From JBBIPA01 sp037443085 (GTDB taxonomy: Bacteria > Chloroflexota > Dehalococcoidia > GIF9 > UBA5629): DNA of 64,000 bases. Location: the NCBI GenBank assembly GCA_037443085.1, contig JBBIPA010000004.1:24270-88269 (forward strand). The letters are read 5' to 3'. Shown here in pieces: positions 35,804 to 44,453 of this stretch (within the stretch, counting starts at the first letter, position 1; every line of letters starts with the position of its first letter). A program made the position numbers and the translations under genes. The notes beneath the pieces are model-generated. The model worked only from the letters and a program-made list of their open reading frames with translations. It was not told where the DNA came from and ran no database searches.

Positions 35804-36685
35804 CTACATTTCCAGCCAGGCATGGGAATAGAGCGTCTTGCCCGTGAGCACTTTAGCAGTCTTTACATAATCCTGTTCTTGTTTGGACAAAGAGGACAAG
35901 GGTATCTCCTCACCATCCATGGTTTTATAGATAAGGTCGACAATCTTGGGCATTTTCCCTTGGTTTAGGGCGATAAGCTCGGGGTCAAGAACATCGGCAA
36001 TCGCCGAATACAGCCCCCGCCTGCCCAGCATCACCATATAGGTGCGGTTGAGAATGCCTCTGAGATGGTCCGGCGTGCCATTGGAGACATTTGACAAACC
36101 AATGGTCGATTTCACGCCCGGTAACAGGTCAGCCAGTATGGCGATAAAATCACCGGCTTCAGCGACCTGCTTCTGGTCGGCGCTGACCGGCAGGATAATG
36201 GGGTCAACCCAGATATCCTCATTGGGGATTCCCATTTCATTGGCCAGGGCTACCGTCTCCATGATGCTTTCCGTCCTGGAGTCGATATCCGGAGGGCAAC
36301 CCTTGTCGGTAATAACCGATATCACCACGTCGGTATTATATTTCTTGGCTAAAGGAAGCATTTTCTCTTTGCTGACCGCTTTGCCTGAGGAAGAATTGAG
36401 CAGCGGCCGCTTCTTGGTGGCGGCTTTTAAACCAGCTTCCATGGCCACGGAGTTCAAGGTATCCACAGAAAGCGGTAAATCGGTAACTGCTTGAATGGTT
36501 TCCACCAGCCATCTGGTGGTTTCTTCGGGGTCTTTCTTGGCAGGGCCGAGGTTGATATCGATGTAGTCTGCTCCAGCAGCGGTTTGCTTTTTGGCTAAAT
36601 CCTGGATAACCATGGGGTCACGGTTCTTGACTGCTTCATTTACGTCTTTGGAGATAATGTGGATGCTTTCGCCAATTAAAACCAT
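35804..36685 (-). CDS. acsE: Methyltetrahydrofolate:corrinoid/iron-sulfur protein methyltransferase (MeTr)
   Basis: A 293-residue pterin-binding TIM barrel. It has the DYIDINLGPAK and LPLSVDT motifs of MeTr and the dihydropteroate-synthase-like family, and GLSNVSNGTP near residue 206. It passes methyl from methyl-tetrahydrofolate to the corrinoid protein, the bacterial way of feeding the pathway; archaea use tetrahydromethanopterin and other enzymes. It is the first gene of the operon, with AAGGAGG before ATG 36685 and a strong promoter at 36774-36803. Confidence 0.93.
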   Translation of the reverse strand: MVLIGESIHIISKDVNEAVKNRDPMVIQDLAKKQTAAGADYIDINLGPAKKDPEETTRWLVETIQAVTDLPLSVDTLNSVAMEAGLKAATKKRPLLNSSSGKAVSKEKMLPLAKKYNTDVVISVITDKGCPPDIDSRTESIMETVALANEMGIPNEDIWVDPIILPVSADQKQVAEAGDFIAILADLLPGVKSTIGLSNVSNGTPDHLRGILNRTYMVMLGRRGLYSAIADVLDPELIALNQGKMPKIVDLIYKTMDGEEIPLSSLSKQEQDYVKTAKVLTGKTLYSHAWLEM

Positions 36686-36718
36686 CTATGCCTCCTTAAT
36701 TTTGTAGCGGTAACATAC

Positions 36719-36743
36719 AAAAGGGGAGCTTGCATGCCCCCCC
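36719..36743 (-). promoter_or_regulatory. Possible leader hairpin in the acs/cdh mRNA
   Basis: In the leader of about 82 nt, a G-rich arm (GGGGGGGC) can pair with GCTCCCC across a short loop and is followed by four T. It resembles a weak attenuator or an RNA-stability hairpin. The pairing contains a G-U and a bulge, so the call is tentative. Confidence 0.3.
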
Positions 36744-36773
36744 ATTTCCCAACGGAAGCCAAAACCAACGGAC

Positions 36774-36803
36774 ATTGTACCACTACTATCGCAAACGTGT
36801 CAA
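36774..36803 (-). promoter_or_regulatory. Promoter of the CODH/ACS operon
   Basis: On the minus strand, TTGACA (36803-36798) and TACAAT (36779-36774) are spaced 18 bp, upstream of acsE by about 90 bp. This is the best promoter in the 379-bp divergent gap 36686-37064. The rest of that gap holds the gyrB promoter region, a symmetrical A6-GC-T6 tract near 36840 and no gene. Confidence 0.7.
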
Positions 36804-36905
36804 AACGCCCCACATTGCCCTTTAGACACGACCCCAGAAAAAAGCTTTTTTTTAAGCAGGAATTCTCGCAATAGCCGTTATCTGGATTGCGGAACGACCC
36901 TGGGT

Positions 36906-36964
36906 TTGCCTTTTATTTTGGCGAGTTATATGGTAAAATAAGAAATTGCAATACGTTGTATAAT
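36906..36964 (+). promoter_or_regulatory. Probable gyrB promoter region
   Basis: Two candidates lie upstream of gyrB. One is TTGCCT (36906-36911), 17 bp, TATGGT (36929-36934). The other is a perfect TATAAT at 36959-36964 without a good -35. Either would give a leader of 95-130 bases. Confidence 0.4.
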
Positions 36965-37064
36965 TCGACTTTGCCAACACTATATGTGGGACTTTAGACC
37001 ACGACTGAAAGCCACTTTTCCCTAGCGTTTTGCCCGTCAAAAAATTTTTGTAGGACTGTAATCT

Positions 37065-38999
37065 ATGGCACAAGACGTAAATCATAAGAACAACTCAGGA
37101 AACGGCTCGGAAAGCTACAGCGCTGAAGATATCCGCATACTGGACGGACTGGAAGCAGTGCGCAAGCGCCCGGGCATGTACATCGGCAGCACTGACCAGC
37201 ACGGGCTGCATCACCTGGTATACGAGATTGTGTACAACACCATTGATGAAGCCATGGCAGGTTTCTGCAGCAGAACCGAGGTCATTATCCGCAAAGACAA
37301 CTCGGTAACCGTTATAGATAACGGACGGGGCATTCCGGTGGATATTCACCCCGCCACCAAAAAATCTGCGCTGGAAGCAGTGATGACCAAGCTGCACGCC
37401 GGAGCCAAATTTGGCGGCTCCAGCTATAGAGTTTCCAGCGGTTTACACGGCGTTGGTGCCTCAGTGGTAAATGCCCTCTCTTCCTGGCTCACTGTTGAAG
37501 TGAGACGCGATAGCAAAGCCTATTACCAAAAGTATCAGCGTGGCGTGCCGACGGCAGATGTAAAGGTGGTGGGCAATGCCACTGATACCGGCACCACGGT
37601 AACCTTCATGGCGGACTCTGAAATCTTCGGCGAAACTAACTACGACTTCAATATCCTTAGCCAGCGCATGAGAGAGCTTGCCTTCTTGAACAAGAATCTG
37701 GAGATATACTTCAAAGACGAGAGAAGCGACAAAGAGCTGACCTTCTTTTTCGAAGGTGGCATCGCCAGCCTGGTGAACCGTTTTAACAAAACCAGGCGCG
37801 TCCTGCACATCCAGCCTATCTACCTGTCGGGCAGCGTTAACAGCACGGTGGTGGAAACGGCACTGCAATATAACGACGGCTTTGCTGAGTTCATGCTCAG
37901 CTTTGCCAACTGCGTCAATACCATCGACGGAGGCAGTCATCTCACCGGCTTCCGCTCAGCTTTAACCCGTGTCCTCAACGACTACGCACGAAAAAGCAAG
38001 CTGCTCAAAGAGTCCGAGCCTAACCTTATCGGTGAAGATGTCAGGGACGGTTTAACCGCGGTCATCAGTGTAAAGGTCACAGAGCCTCAGTTTGAAGGGC
38101 AAACCAAAGCCAAACTGGGCAATCCCGAGGTGAAAACTCATGTCGAGTCCGTAGTCGCCGAGGGCTTAACCGTTTACCTGGAGCAGCATCCCGACGCTGC
38201 CAAATCGATTATAGAGAAGTGCATCGTCTCTGCAAAAGCCAGGGAGGCAGCACGGAAAGCCCGTGACCTCATCTTCAAGAAGAGCGGATTTGAAGCCGGC
38301 ACCCTTCCCGGAAAGCTGGCCGACTGCTCGGAGAAAAACCCCCAGGACTGCGAGCTGTACTTGGTCGAAGGTGATTCCGCCGGCGGCTCTGCCAAGCAGG
38401 GTCGCGACCGCCGCTTTCAGGCAATTCTACCCTTGCGCGGCAAGATTCTTAACGTGGAGAAGGCGGCAAAGGACAAGGTCTTCAGCCATGAAGAAATCAG
38501 GGCAATGATCACAGCACTGGGCGTTGGGATTGGCGAGCAGACCGACCTTTCCCGATTGCGCTATCATCGAATCATAATTATGACTGATGCAGATGTCGAC
38601 GGTGCTCACATCCGCACCCTGCTGCTCACTTTCTTCTATCGCAATACGCCTGAGCTTATTAGCCAGGGTCATCTCTATATTGCTCAACCTCCGCTGTACC
38701 GAATCAAGTCGGGCAAGCAGGAGTTCTGGATTTACTCGGATAAAGAGCGGGACGCCAAACTTAAAGAGCTGAAAAGCAATAAAACAGAGGTGCAGCGCTA
38801 CAAGGGTTTGGGCGAAATGAGTCCAGAGCAATTATGGCAGACTACCATGAACCCCACCTCTCGAACTCTGCTCAAGGTTGAGGTGGAAGACGCCATGGCA
38901 GCCGACTGGGTATTCCACATGCTCATGGGGAATGAAGTGCCACCGCGAAAATCATTTATCCAGGCTCATGCCAAAAGCGTGAAAAACCTGGATATCTAG
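37065..38999 (+). CDS. gyrB: DNA gyrase subunit B
   Basis: A 644-residue GyrB supplying ATP hydrolysis for negative supercoiling. The GHKL ATPase starts with LDGLEAVRKRPGMYIGSTDQ and DNGRGIPVD. The TOPRIM metal-binding motifs are LVEGDSAGGSAKQGRDR and IIMTDADVDGAHIR. The C-terminus ends in the usual QAHAKSVKNLDI. Length is normal. Start ATG 37065 has a weak ribosome site. Its last four bases overlap the 3' end of nadD on the opposite strand. gyrA is 10 kb away on the same strand. Confidence 0.96.
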   Translation: MAQDVNHKNNSGNGSESYSAEDIRILDGLEAVRKRPGMYIGSTDQHGLHHLVYEIVYNTIDEAMAGFCSRTEVIIRKDNSVTVIDNGRGIPVDIHPATKKSALEAVMTKLHAGAKFGGSSYRVSSGLHGVGASVVNALSSWLTVEVRRDSKAYYQKYQRGVPTADVKVVGNATDTGTTVTFMADSEIFGETNYDFNILSQRMRELAFLNKNLEIYFKDERSDKELTFFFEGGIASLVNRFNKTRRVLHIQPIYLSGSVNSTVVETALQYNDGFAEFMLSFANCVNTIDGGSHLTGFRSALTRVLNDYARKSKLLKESEPNLIGEDVRDGLTAVISVKVTEPQFEGQTKAKLGNPEVKTHVESVVAEGLTVYLEQHPDAAKSIIEKCIVSAKAREAARKARDLIFKKSGFEAGTLPGKLADCSEKNPQDCELYLVEGDSAGGSAKQGRDRRFQAILPLRGKILNVEKAAKDKVFSHEEIRAMITALGVGIGEQTDLSRLRYHRIIIMTDADVDGAHIRTLLLTFFYRNTPELISQGHLYIAQPPLYRIKSGKQEFWIYSDKERDAKLKELKSNKTEVQRYKGLGEMSPEQLWQTTMNPTSRTLLKVEVEDAMAADWVFHMLMGNEVPPRKSFIQAHAKSVKNLDI

Positions 39000-39610
39000 T
39001 CTGCCAGAGCGTAGCGGTACAGCTTCTGTTCCCTGATATAGCTGGCCACCTTATCGGGAACCAGCCCGCTGAGCGACAGGCCATTCACCACACGATTCCT
39101 GATATCCGTAGAGCTAATAGCAACAGGAGCGATATCCAGCAGTATGGTGCTCTGTTTTATTCCGGGAACCAGTGCTTCTAGTGCCTCCAGATCGGGCTTG
39201 GTGCTGTCCGGTCTGGTGACAGCCACCAGCGAGCACATCTTCACCAGCGCCGCAGGATTATACCACTCGGGCAGTTCATTCAGGCTGTCCCAGCCAACAA
39301 TAAGAAACAGCTTTGCCTGTGCTCCCAGCTTCTGCTGCAGTACCGCCAGTGTGTCCACGGTGTAGGAAGGACCACGGCGGTCTGCCTCAACTGTCGAGAC
39401 CTCAAAGTAGGGCTTGTCAGCGATGGCAAGCTCCACCATTTTTATCCGGTGACTGGCTGGTGTAATTTCCCTGTCTGCCTTAAGCCAGGGCTGCCCCGCG
39501 GGAACAAAGATAACACGCCTGAGGCGGAGCCTTTGCCTAGCTTTCTCGGCAATAGCCAGATGTCCCAGATGAACGGGGTCGAAAGTGCCGCCCAGTATAC
39601 CTGTTTTCAT
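38996..39610 (-). CDS. nadD: Nicotinate-nucleotide adenylyltransferase
   Basis: A 204-residue nucleotidyltransferase that makes deamido-NAD from nicotinate mononucleotide. The family signature GGTFDPVHLGHL is at residues 8-19 and the C-terminal ISSTDIRNRV motif near 166. It begins one base after the stop of obg and so is co-transcribed with it, as in many bacteria. The frame is intact and length normal. Confidence 0.94.
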   Translation of the reverse strand: MKTGILGGTFDPVHLGHLAIAEKARQRLRLRRVIFVPAGQPWLKADREITPASHRIKMVELAIADKPYFEVSTVEADRRGPSYTVDTLAVLQQKLGAQAKLFLIVGWDSLNELPEWYNPAALVKMCSLVAVTRPDSTKPDLEALEALVPGIKQSTILLDIAPVAISSTDIRNRVVNGLSLSGLVPDKVASYIREQKLYRYALAD

Positions 39611-39611
39611 C

Positions 39612-40679
39612 TCAGTCCCGCCCTGTCCTCGGTTTCGGTCGAAATGTTTTTACCGACGCCTCGGTCTCCTCCACAGTAACCTCACCAGTCTTTTCCAGCA
39701 TGTCGTCAATGGCAGCTATCAGCTCTGTCACCCCCTGCCCGGTGGCCCCGGAAATGAAGTAAGCCTTTATGCCTTCGGACTTCAACAGGTCTTTGATTTC
39801 CAGCAGGCGGTCTTGCACCTCGGGCAGGTCTATCTTGTTTACCGCCACTACCTGAGGTTTTTGCACCATCGCTGGCTTGTAAACCTCTAATTCTCTATTC
39901 AGCGTGCGTATGTCATCGATCAAATGTGGTGACGTGCCGTCAACCAGATGAAGCAGGACCCTGGTCCTTTCGGCGTGGCGCAAAAAGTCGTGACCCAGCC
40001 CCTTACCCAGGTGAGCACCCTCAATTAGACCGGGGATCTCTGCCAGAATAAAAGAGCTATCGCCCAAGCGAACCTCTCCCAGAACAGGTTCAACTGTAGT
40101 AAAGGGATAGGCAGCCGCCTTCGGCCTAGCAGCAGAAACAGCAGCCAGCAGCGTCGACTTGCCCACGTTAGGATAGCCGATAATACCCGCATCGGCGATG
40201 AGCTTGAGGTCCAGAATGAGCTGTGCCACTTCACCCGCTTCACCCTTCGTAGCTTTTCTAGGTGCCTGGTTTGTTGATGTGGCGAAATGTACATTCCCCA
40301 AACCACCTCTGCCGCCTTTGGCCACCAGAATCCTCTGCCCCTCCTGGCATAAATCAGCCAGGAATGTGTTTTCCCCACTTTCCACTTTATCCACCACAGT
40401 TCCCAGAGGCACAGCAATTTCTACATCACCGCCTCGCCTGCCAAATTTCTTCTGACCGGCTCCGTTTTTACCTGCTTCCGCCTTGAACATCCTTTTATAG
40501 CGAAACAGGGATAGACTGTGAATACTTCTATTCGCTTTCACATATACATTCCCTCCCCTGCCACCATCTCCTCCATCAGGACCACCCAGAGGCACGTATT
40601 TCTCATGCCTGAAGCTAATCGCTCCGTCACCCCCCTTGCCTGCCTTTACCATGATTTCCACTTTATTCACAGTATCCAC
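39612..40679 (-). CDS. obgE: GTPase Obg/CgtA
   Basis: A ribosome-assembly GTPase of about 355 residues. The glycine-rich Obg fold (VKAGKGGDGAISFRHEKYVP...GGDGGRGGNV) is followed by the G domain with G1 GYPNVGKST, G3 DIPG-equivalent AEIPGLIEGA and G4 NKID. The C-terminal OCT domain is absent. The start is uncertain: GTG 40679 gives the usual N-terminal length before the first glycine run and is chosen; TTG 40703 upstream and ATG 40652 are also in frame, none with a strong ribosome site. Confidence 0.92.
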   Translation of the reverse strand: MDTVNKVEIMVKAGKGGDGAISFRHEKYVPLGGPDGGDGGRGGNVYVKANRSIHSLSLFRYKRMFKAEAGKNGAGQKKFGRRGGDVEIAVPLGTVVDKVESGENTFLADLCQEGQRILVAKGGRGGLGNVHFATSTNQAPRKATKGEAGEVAQLILDLKLIADAGIIGYPNVGKSTLLAAVSAARPKAAAYPFTTVEPVLGEVRLGDSSFILAEIPGLIEGAHLGKGLGHDFLRHAERTRVLLHLVDGTSPHLIDDIRTLNRELEVYKPAMVQKPQVVAVNKIDLPEVQDRLLEIKDLLKSEGIKAYFISGATGQGVTELIAAIDDMLEKTGEVTVEETEASVKTFRPKPRTGRD

Positions 40680-40899
40680 CAAAGTCGATAATTTATAACC
40701 CAATATACTACATGATTTCAGTGCATTGTTCTAATAATAACTGATAGTAATTATTAGAGGTGAATAAGTTAAATTATCAATGATTGGCTAAAAGGAAGAA
40801 GGGCCGAATTACTATATACGATGGGTTATCAACATTCAGGGAAGATGTTATAAACAGAGTCAAGAGGGGCTTTTACACATGGAATACACAAGAAAGATA

Positions 40900-42258
40900 T
40901 TATTTCTTAAATCCCAGCGCTTTCTGGAGCTCGTTGATTGCCCTGGCTAACTGTGGGTTGATACTGGCTTCAGCAGCGACCTTGTCATGACCGTGCAGTA
41001 TGGTGGTATGGTCTCTGCCCCCCAGCATCTTGCCAATTTCGGATAAAGGATAGTGATTATGCTCGCGCAGTAAGTACATGGTCACCTGGCGAGCCAGGGC
41101 TGTTTTTCTATCTCTTCTCTGCCCTGTTAGTGCTTCAGGAGTAAGCTCGTAGTAGCTGGCGACTGCGTCTATGATTTTTTCCGGTGACAGCACGGTATCC
41201 TTGCGGCTGTCTCTGGTGAACAGGTCTGCCAGTGCCCTGGTGGCGGTTTTTATGTCCAGGTCTGCTCCGCTGAGCTTGGCATAGGTGATTACCCTGTTTA
41301 AGCCGCCTTCCAGTTCGCGCACATTCTGGTGAAACTGTGTGGCGATTAGCTGGAGCACTTCCGGAGATACTGATGCTTTTAACTGCTTCACCTTCAATTT
41401 CAGGATAGCCAGGCGAGTTTCCGCATCGGGCGACTTGATGTCTGCGATCAGTCCACCTTCCATACGCGACCGCAGTCTTTTCTCCAGAGCGCAGATAGCT
41501 TTGGGCAGGCAGTCGCAGGTGGCCACAATCTGGCAGTTATTTTCATGGAGGTCGTTAAAGATATGGTAGAAGCACTCTTGCGTTTGGACTTTACCACTGA
41601 GGAACTGGAAATCATCAACCAGCAGGAAATCAGTGCTTCGATATTTGGAGTGAAAGGCATCAATGGTGTTGCTCTTGAGTGCGATGACGAATTCAGTGGT
41701 TAGTTGTTCAGCACTGGTGTAAAGAATCCGGTGACCAGCGGCTTTAGCAGCATGCCCGATGGCCAGCATTAAATGGGTTTTGCCCAGGCCGGTATCGCTA
41801 TAGATAAACAGTGGATTATACACCTCACCGGGATTTTCAGCGACTTCAAGAGCAGCCGCATATGCCAGCCTGTTCGATTCACCAGTGACAAAAGTACTAA
41901 AGGTATACCTGAGATTAAGATTAGCTGCCGCCGCTGATTTGCTGGTTTTAGTGCTTACCCCTCCATCAGCGGGACGGGGCTGTGGCGCTGGTGGCACACT
42001 GCTTGGCGACGGTGATTTCACTACAAACCTAATCTCCACAGCATTGCCGACGATGCCGGTCAAAGCCTTTTTGATCAGGGATTTAAGACGGCTTTCCAGC
42101 CATTCGGCGACGAAGGCATTGGGAGCGCCGATGACGAAAACATCGTCGCGGTACTTTACACCTTCGGTATCCTTTAGCCAGGTATCAAAATTGGGCTGGG
42201 TAACTTGAACTTGCAGCTCGCCCAGAGCCGCTTCCCATATTGCTTGAGGTGATTTCAA
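40900..42258 (-). CDS. dnaA: Chromosomal replication initiator DnaA
   Basis: A 452-residue DnaA. Domain I is followed by a proline-rich linker (about 85-105), then the AAA+ domain with Walker A GLGKTHLM and Walker B LLVDDFQF. Domain IV carries the DnaA-box-binding signature GGRDHTTILHGHDKV. The start is TTG 42258 with AAAGG eight bases upstream. It is divergent from fmt. DnaA-box-like sequences TTATTCACA (40663) and TTATCAACA (40826) lie beyond its 3' end, but no box cluster is seen, so no origin is called. Confidence 0.95.
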   Translation of the reverse strand: MKSPQAIWEAALGELQVQVTQPNFDTWLKDTEGVKYRDDVFVIGAPNAFVAEWLESRLKSLIKKALTGIVGNAVEIRFVVKSPSPSSVPPAPQPRPADGGVSTKTSKSAAAANLNLRYTFSTFVTGESNRLAYAAALEVAENPGEVYNPLFIYSDTGLGKTHLMLAIGHAAKAAGHRILYTSAEQLTTEFVIALKSNTIDAFHSKYRSTDFLLVDDFQFLSGKVQTQECFYHIFNDLHENNCQIVATCDCLPKAICALEKRLRSRMEGGLIADIKSPDAETRLAILKLKVKQLKASVSPEVLQLIATQFHQNVRELEGGLNRVITYAKLSGADLDIKTATRALADLFTRDSRKDTVLSPEKIIDAVASYYELTPEALTGQRRDRKTALARQVTMYLLREHNHYPLSEIGKMLGGRDHTTILHGHDKVAAEASINPQLARAINELQKALGFKK

Positions 42259-42440
42259 CCGTAAACCTTTCTAAATTAGGAGCTTTGCTGAACCTGAAAC
42301 AGGGAAAATAAAGCCCCCCAAAACATAGAGTCTAGACCTTTTCTGTGCTTAGTCGTTCTGCATTCAGATTAAAGCTAAATGAGAAGGGATTTTGGGTTAT
42401 CTATAATGGCCACCCAACACGTCTCCAAAAACAGTTAAAG

Positions 42441-42469
42441 CTTATCATGCCCCACTTTCGGGGTGTCAA
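42441..42469 (-). promoter_or_regulatory. dnaA promoter
   Basis: On the minus strand, TTGACA (42469-42464), 17 bp and GATAAG (42446-42441). The spacer holds a CCCC/GGGG inverted repeat. It is back to back with the fmt promoter, with the two -35 boxes eight bases apart. The dnaA leader would be about 175 nt. Confidence 0.5.
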
Positions 42470-42477
42470 GGGGGTTT

Positions 42478-42506
42478 TTGACATAACAGGGGTTTTTAGG
42501 CAAAAT
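42478..42506 (+). promoter_or_regulatory. fmt promoter (nearly leaderless mRNA)
   Basis: TTGACA (42478-42483), a 17-bp spacer and CAAAAT (42501-42506). The fmt ATG at 42514 lies eight bases beyond the -10, where transcription should begin. No ribosome site is present, so the message is probably leaderless. GGGGTTTTT occurs twice across this promoter. Confidence 0.65.
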
Positions 42507-42513
42507 CTTTTTG

Positions 42514-43458
42514 ATGAAAAAACGCGTCATTTTTATGGGCACTCCGGAGTTTGCCGTGCCTGCTTTGGCAGCATTGCTCGATGAAGATTATCACGTTGCG
42601 GCAGTATACACGCAACCTGATAAAGAGGCCGGCCGCGGCCGGCATGTGGCTTCGTCTCCAGTGAAAGAGCTGGCATTATCCCATGGTCTGGAAGTGGTGC
42701 AACCGGAAACCCTAAAGGATAAAAGTGTAGTGGCGCGTATAGCCGATGTGACGCCGGACCTGATAGTGGTGGCGGCATACGGGCGTATTATTACTGCGGA
42801 AATCCTGGCTCTACCTGAATTTGGCTGCATTAATATTCATCCTTCGCTGCTCCCCCGCTATCGAGGCTCCTCACCCATTGCCTCGGCTATACTGCAGGGA
42901 GATGATGTCACCGGCGTTACCATTATGGCAATGGATAAAGGCATGGACACCGGCCCGGCGTTGGCCCAGCGAACCGTACCTGTTGCTGCCGAAGATACCA
43001 CCGGCTCGCTCACCATGAAGCTGGCTGACATTGGCGCCCGGTTGCTCATCGAAACGTTGCCCCAGTGGTTCGCTGGCGGCATCAAGCCCCAGCCGCAGGA
43101 TGAGATCCGGGCTACTTACACCAGGGTTATTGCCAAAGAAGATGGCAAGATGGACTGGAGTCTGACTGCCCTGGAGCTGTGGCGATGGGTCAGGGCATAT
43201 GACCCCTGGCCGGGCTGCTATACCTGGTGGCAGGGGAGACGGTTGAAGGTTATTGAAGCGGTGCCGCTGCCCGGCGGCAAGTCTGAGGAAACAGGCAAGG
43301 TGATGGCTTTGCCGGCAGCGGCAAAAACTGCTGTGGGAGTGCAGACCAGGGATGGTATTTTAGGATTGGTGAAAGTACAACTGGAAGGGAAAAGGGCTAT
43401 GTCTGCCGGCGAGTTTATCAGGGGACAGCGAGATTTTGTGGGCAGCCTTCTGCTTTGA
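42514..43458 (+). CDS. fmt: Methionyl-tRNA formyltransferase
   Basis: A 314-residue enzyme that formylates initiator Met-tRNA. The N-terminus MKKRVIFMGTPEFAVPAL, the folate-binding and catalytic segment INIHPSLLPRYRGSSPI and the C-terminal OB-like domain are present. ATG 42514 is chosen; TTG 42511 would add one residue. The zinc peptidase gene follows 65 bases later on the same strand. Confidence 0.95.
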   Translation: MKKRVIFMGTPEFAVPALAALLDEDYHVAAVYTQPDKEAGRGRHVASSPVKELALSHGLEVVQPETLKDKSVVARIADVTPDLIVVAAYGRIITAEILALPEFGCINIHPSLLPRYRGSSPIASAILQGDDVTGVTIMAMDKGMDTGPALAQRTVPVAAEDTTGSLTMKLADIGARLLIETLPQWFAGGIKPQPQDEIRATYTRVIAKEDGKMDWSLTALELWRWVRAYDPWPGCYTWWQGRRLKVIEAVPLPGGKSEETGKVMALPAAAKTAVGVQTRDGILGLVKVQLEGKRAMSAGEFIRGQRDFVGSLLL

Positions 43459-43523
43459 CTTTACACTCTGTTTCGCCTAGAATTTATGTTTAAACATAGC
43501 AATAAGGCGAAGGGAGTAGAGCC

Positions 43524-44237
43524 ATGTTTTTCTTTGATCCAACGTACTTTCTGTTCATGATACCGCCGTTGATTTTCATGCTTTATGCTCAGGCGAAGGT
43601 AAACTCAACTTTCAAGAAGTACTCCGGTGTTGCCAACTCGCAGCGCTTAACCGGCGTTGCTGCCGCTGAGCGCTTGCTCCGGGCTAATGGCTTGGCTAAT
43701 GTCAAGGTGGAAGGGGTGGAGGGCAGGCTGGGTGACCACTATGACCCGGGCAAGAAAGTGCTGCGGCTGTCGCCGGGTGTAGCCAACAGCGCTTCGGTGG
43801 CGGCGCTGGGGGTGGTGGCGCATGAGGTGGGGCATGCCGCGCAGGACAAAACCGGCTACGCCTTTATGAAGTTTCGCACCTCGTTTGTGCCGGCAGCTAA
43901 CCTGGGCAGCAAGCTGGGATACATCTTTGTTATCCTGGGTATGATCGTTTATGCCTTCAGTCGGCTTGAATTCGGCTTCAGCATTGCTCTCTTTGGCATT
44001 TTGCTGTTTTCCCTGGCAGTGATTTTCAGCCTCATCACCCTGCCAGTGGAATACAATGCCAGCAGTCGTGCCAGGCAGATGCTGCAGAGCACTGGCCTGG
44101 TCTCGGTGCAGGAGCTTAATGGTGCCAGCGCAGTGTTATCCGCCGCCGCTCTGACCTATGTGGCAGCCACCCTTCAGGCATTAGCCCAGCTCTTCTACTG
44201 GGTATTTATGCTGCTGGGCATGCGCGGCAGGAACTAA
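43524..44237 (+). CDS. Zinc-dependent membrane metallopeptidase (YugP family)
   Basis: A 237-residue membrane protease-like protein. It has an N-terminal transmembrane helix (about 8-24), the zinc motif HEVGH (H100, E101, H104) and two to three C-terminal helices (about 127-170 and 205-230). The segment G-V-A-A-A-E-R-L-L and D-H-Y-D-P substrate-cleft residues are typical of the neutral zinc metallopeptidase 2 family. The physiological target is unknown. GAAGGGAGTAGAGCC precedes the ATG. Confidence 0.86.
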   Translation: MFFFDPTYFLFMIPPLIFMLYAQAKVNSTFKKYSGVANSQRLTGVAAAERLLRANGLANVKVEGVEGRLGDHYDPGKKVLRLSPGVANSASVAALGVVAHEVGHAAQDKTGYAFMKFRTSFVPAANLGSKLGYIFVILGMIVYAFSRLEFGFSIALFGILLFSLAVIFSLITLPVEYNASSRARQMLQSTGLVSVQELNGASAVLSAAALTYVAATLQALAQLFYWVFMLLGMRGRN

Positions 44238-44245
44238 TCCTCTCC

Positions 44246-44281
44246 TGTCATTGCGAGGCACGGTAGTGCCGCAGCAATCTC
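44246..44281. repeat. Interspersed palindromic repeat (GTCATTGCGAG...GCAATCTC type)
   Basis: TGTCATTGCGAGGCACGG followed by the inverted half, ending GCAGCAATCTC. This is the well-known type of short palindromic repeat scattered through many bacterial intergenic regions. It lies just downstream of the peptidase gene. The gap 44238-44453 holds this, the element at 44364-44416 and no gene. Confidence 0.6.
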
Positions 44282-44363
44282 GGTGGTGTGCGTGGTGAAG
44301 ACTTTCCCCAGTTGCTATAACCACTAAGTCCAACTATAATTGCCCCTGAGCCAGCACAATATA

Positions 44364-44416
44364 ATGTAGGGACAGGTTTTTAAACCTGTCCGAGACCGTC
44401 AGGTCTGTCCCTACAT
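44364..44416. repeat. REP/MITE-like element, short third copy
   Basis: A 53-bp element bounded by ATGTAGGGACAGG and an inverted CTGTCCCTACAT, with an internal AGGTTT/AAACCT hairpin. It is the same family as 13096-13198 and 13702-13828, here without a transposase gene. This shows the family is dispersed. Confidence 0.75.
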
Positions 44417-44453
44417 TTCTTGACCCTGAATCAAGTCACACAAGGAAACTATC

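Noticed and set aside
40663..40834. Two DnaA-box-like sequences (TTATTCACA, TTATCAACA) near dnaA as a possible oriC
   Set aside because: Only two near-matches 160 bp apart, one inside obg, and no AT-rich unwinding region or box cluster. Not enough to call an origin.
40784..40990. Possible small gene (68 codons, TTG start) between obg and dnaA, plus strand
   Set aside because: No ribosome site, and its last 91 bases are antisense to the dnaA end. The first part looks protein-like but gives no recognisable family.
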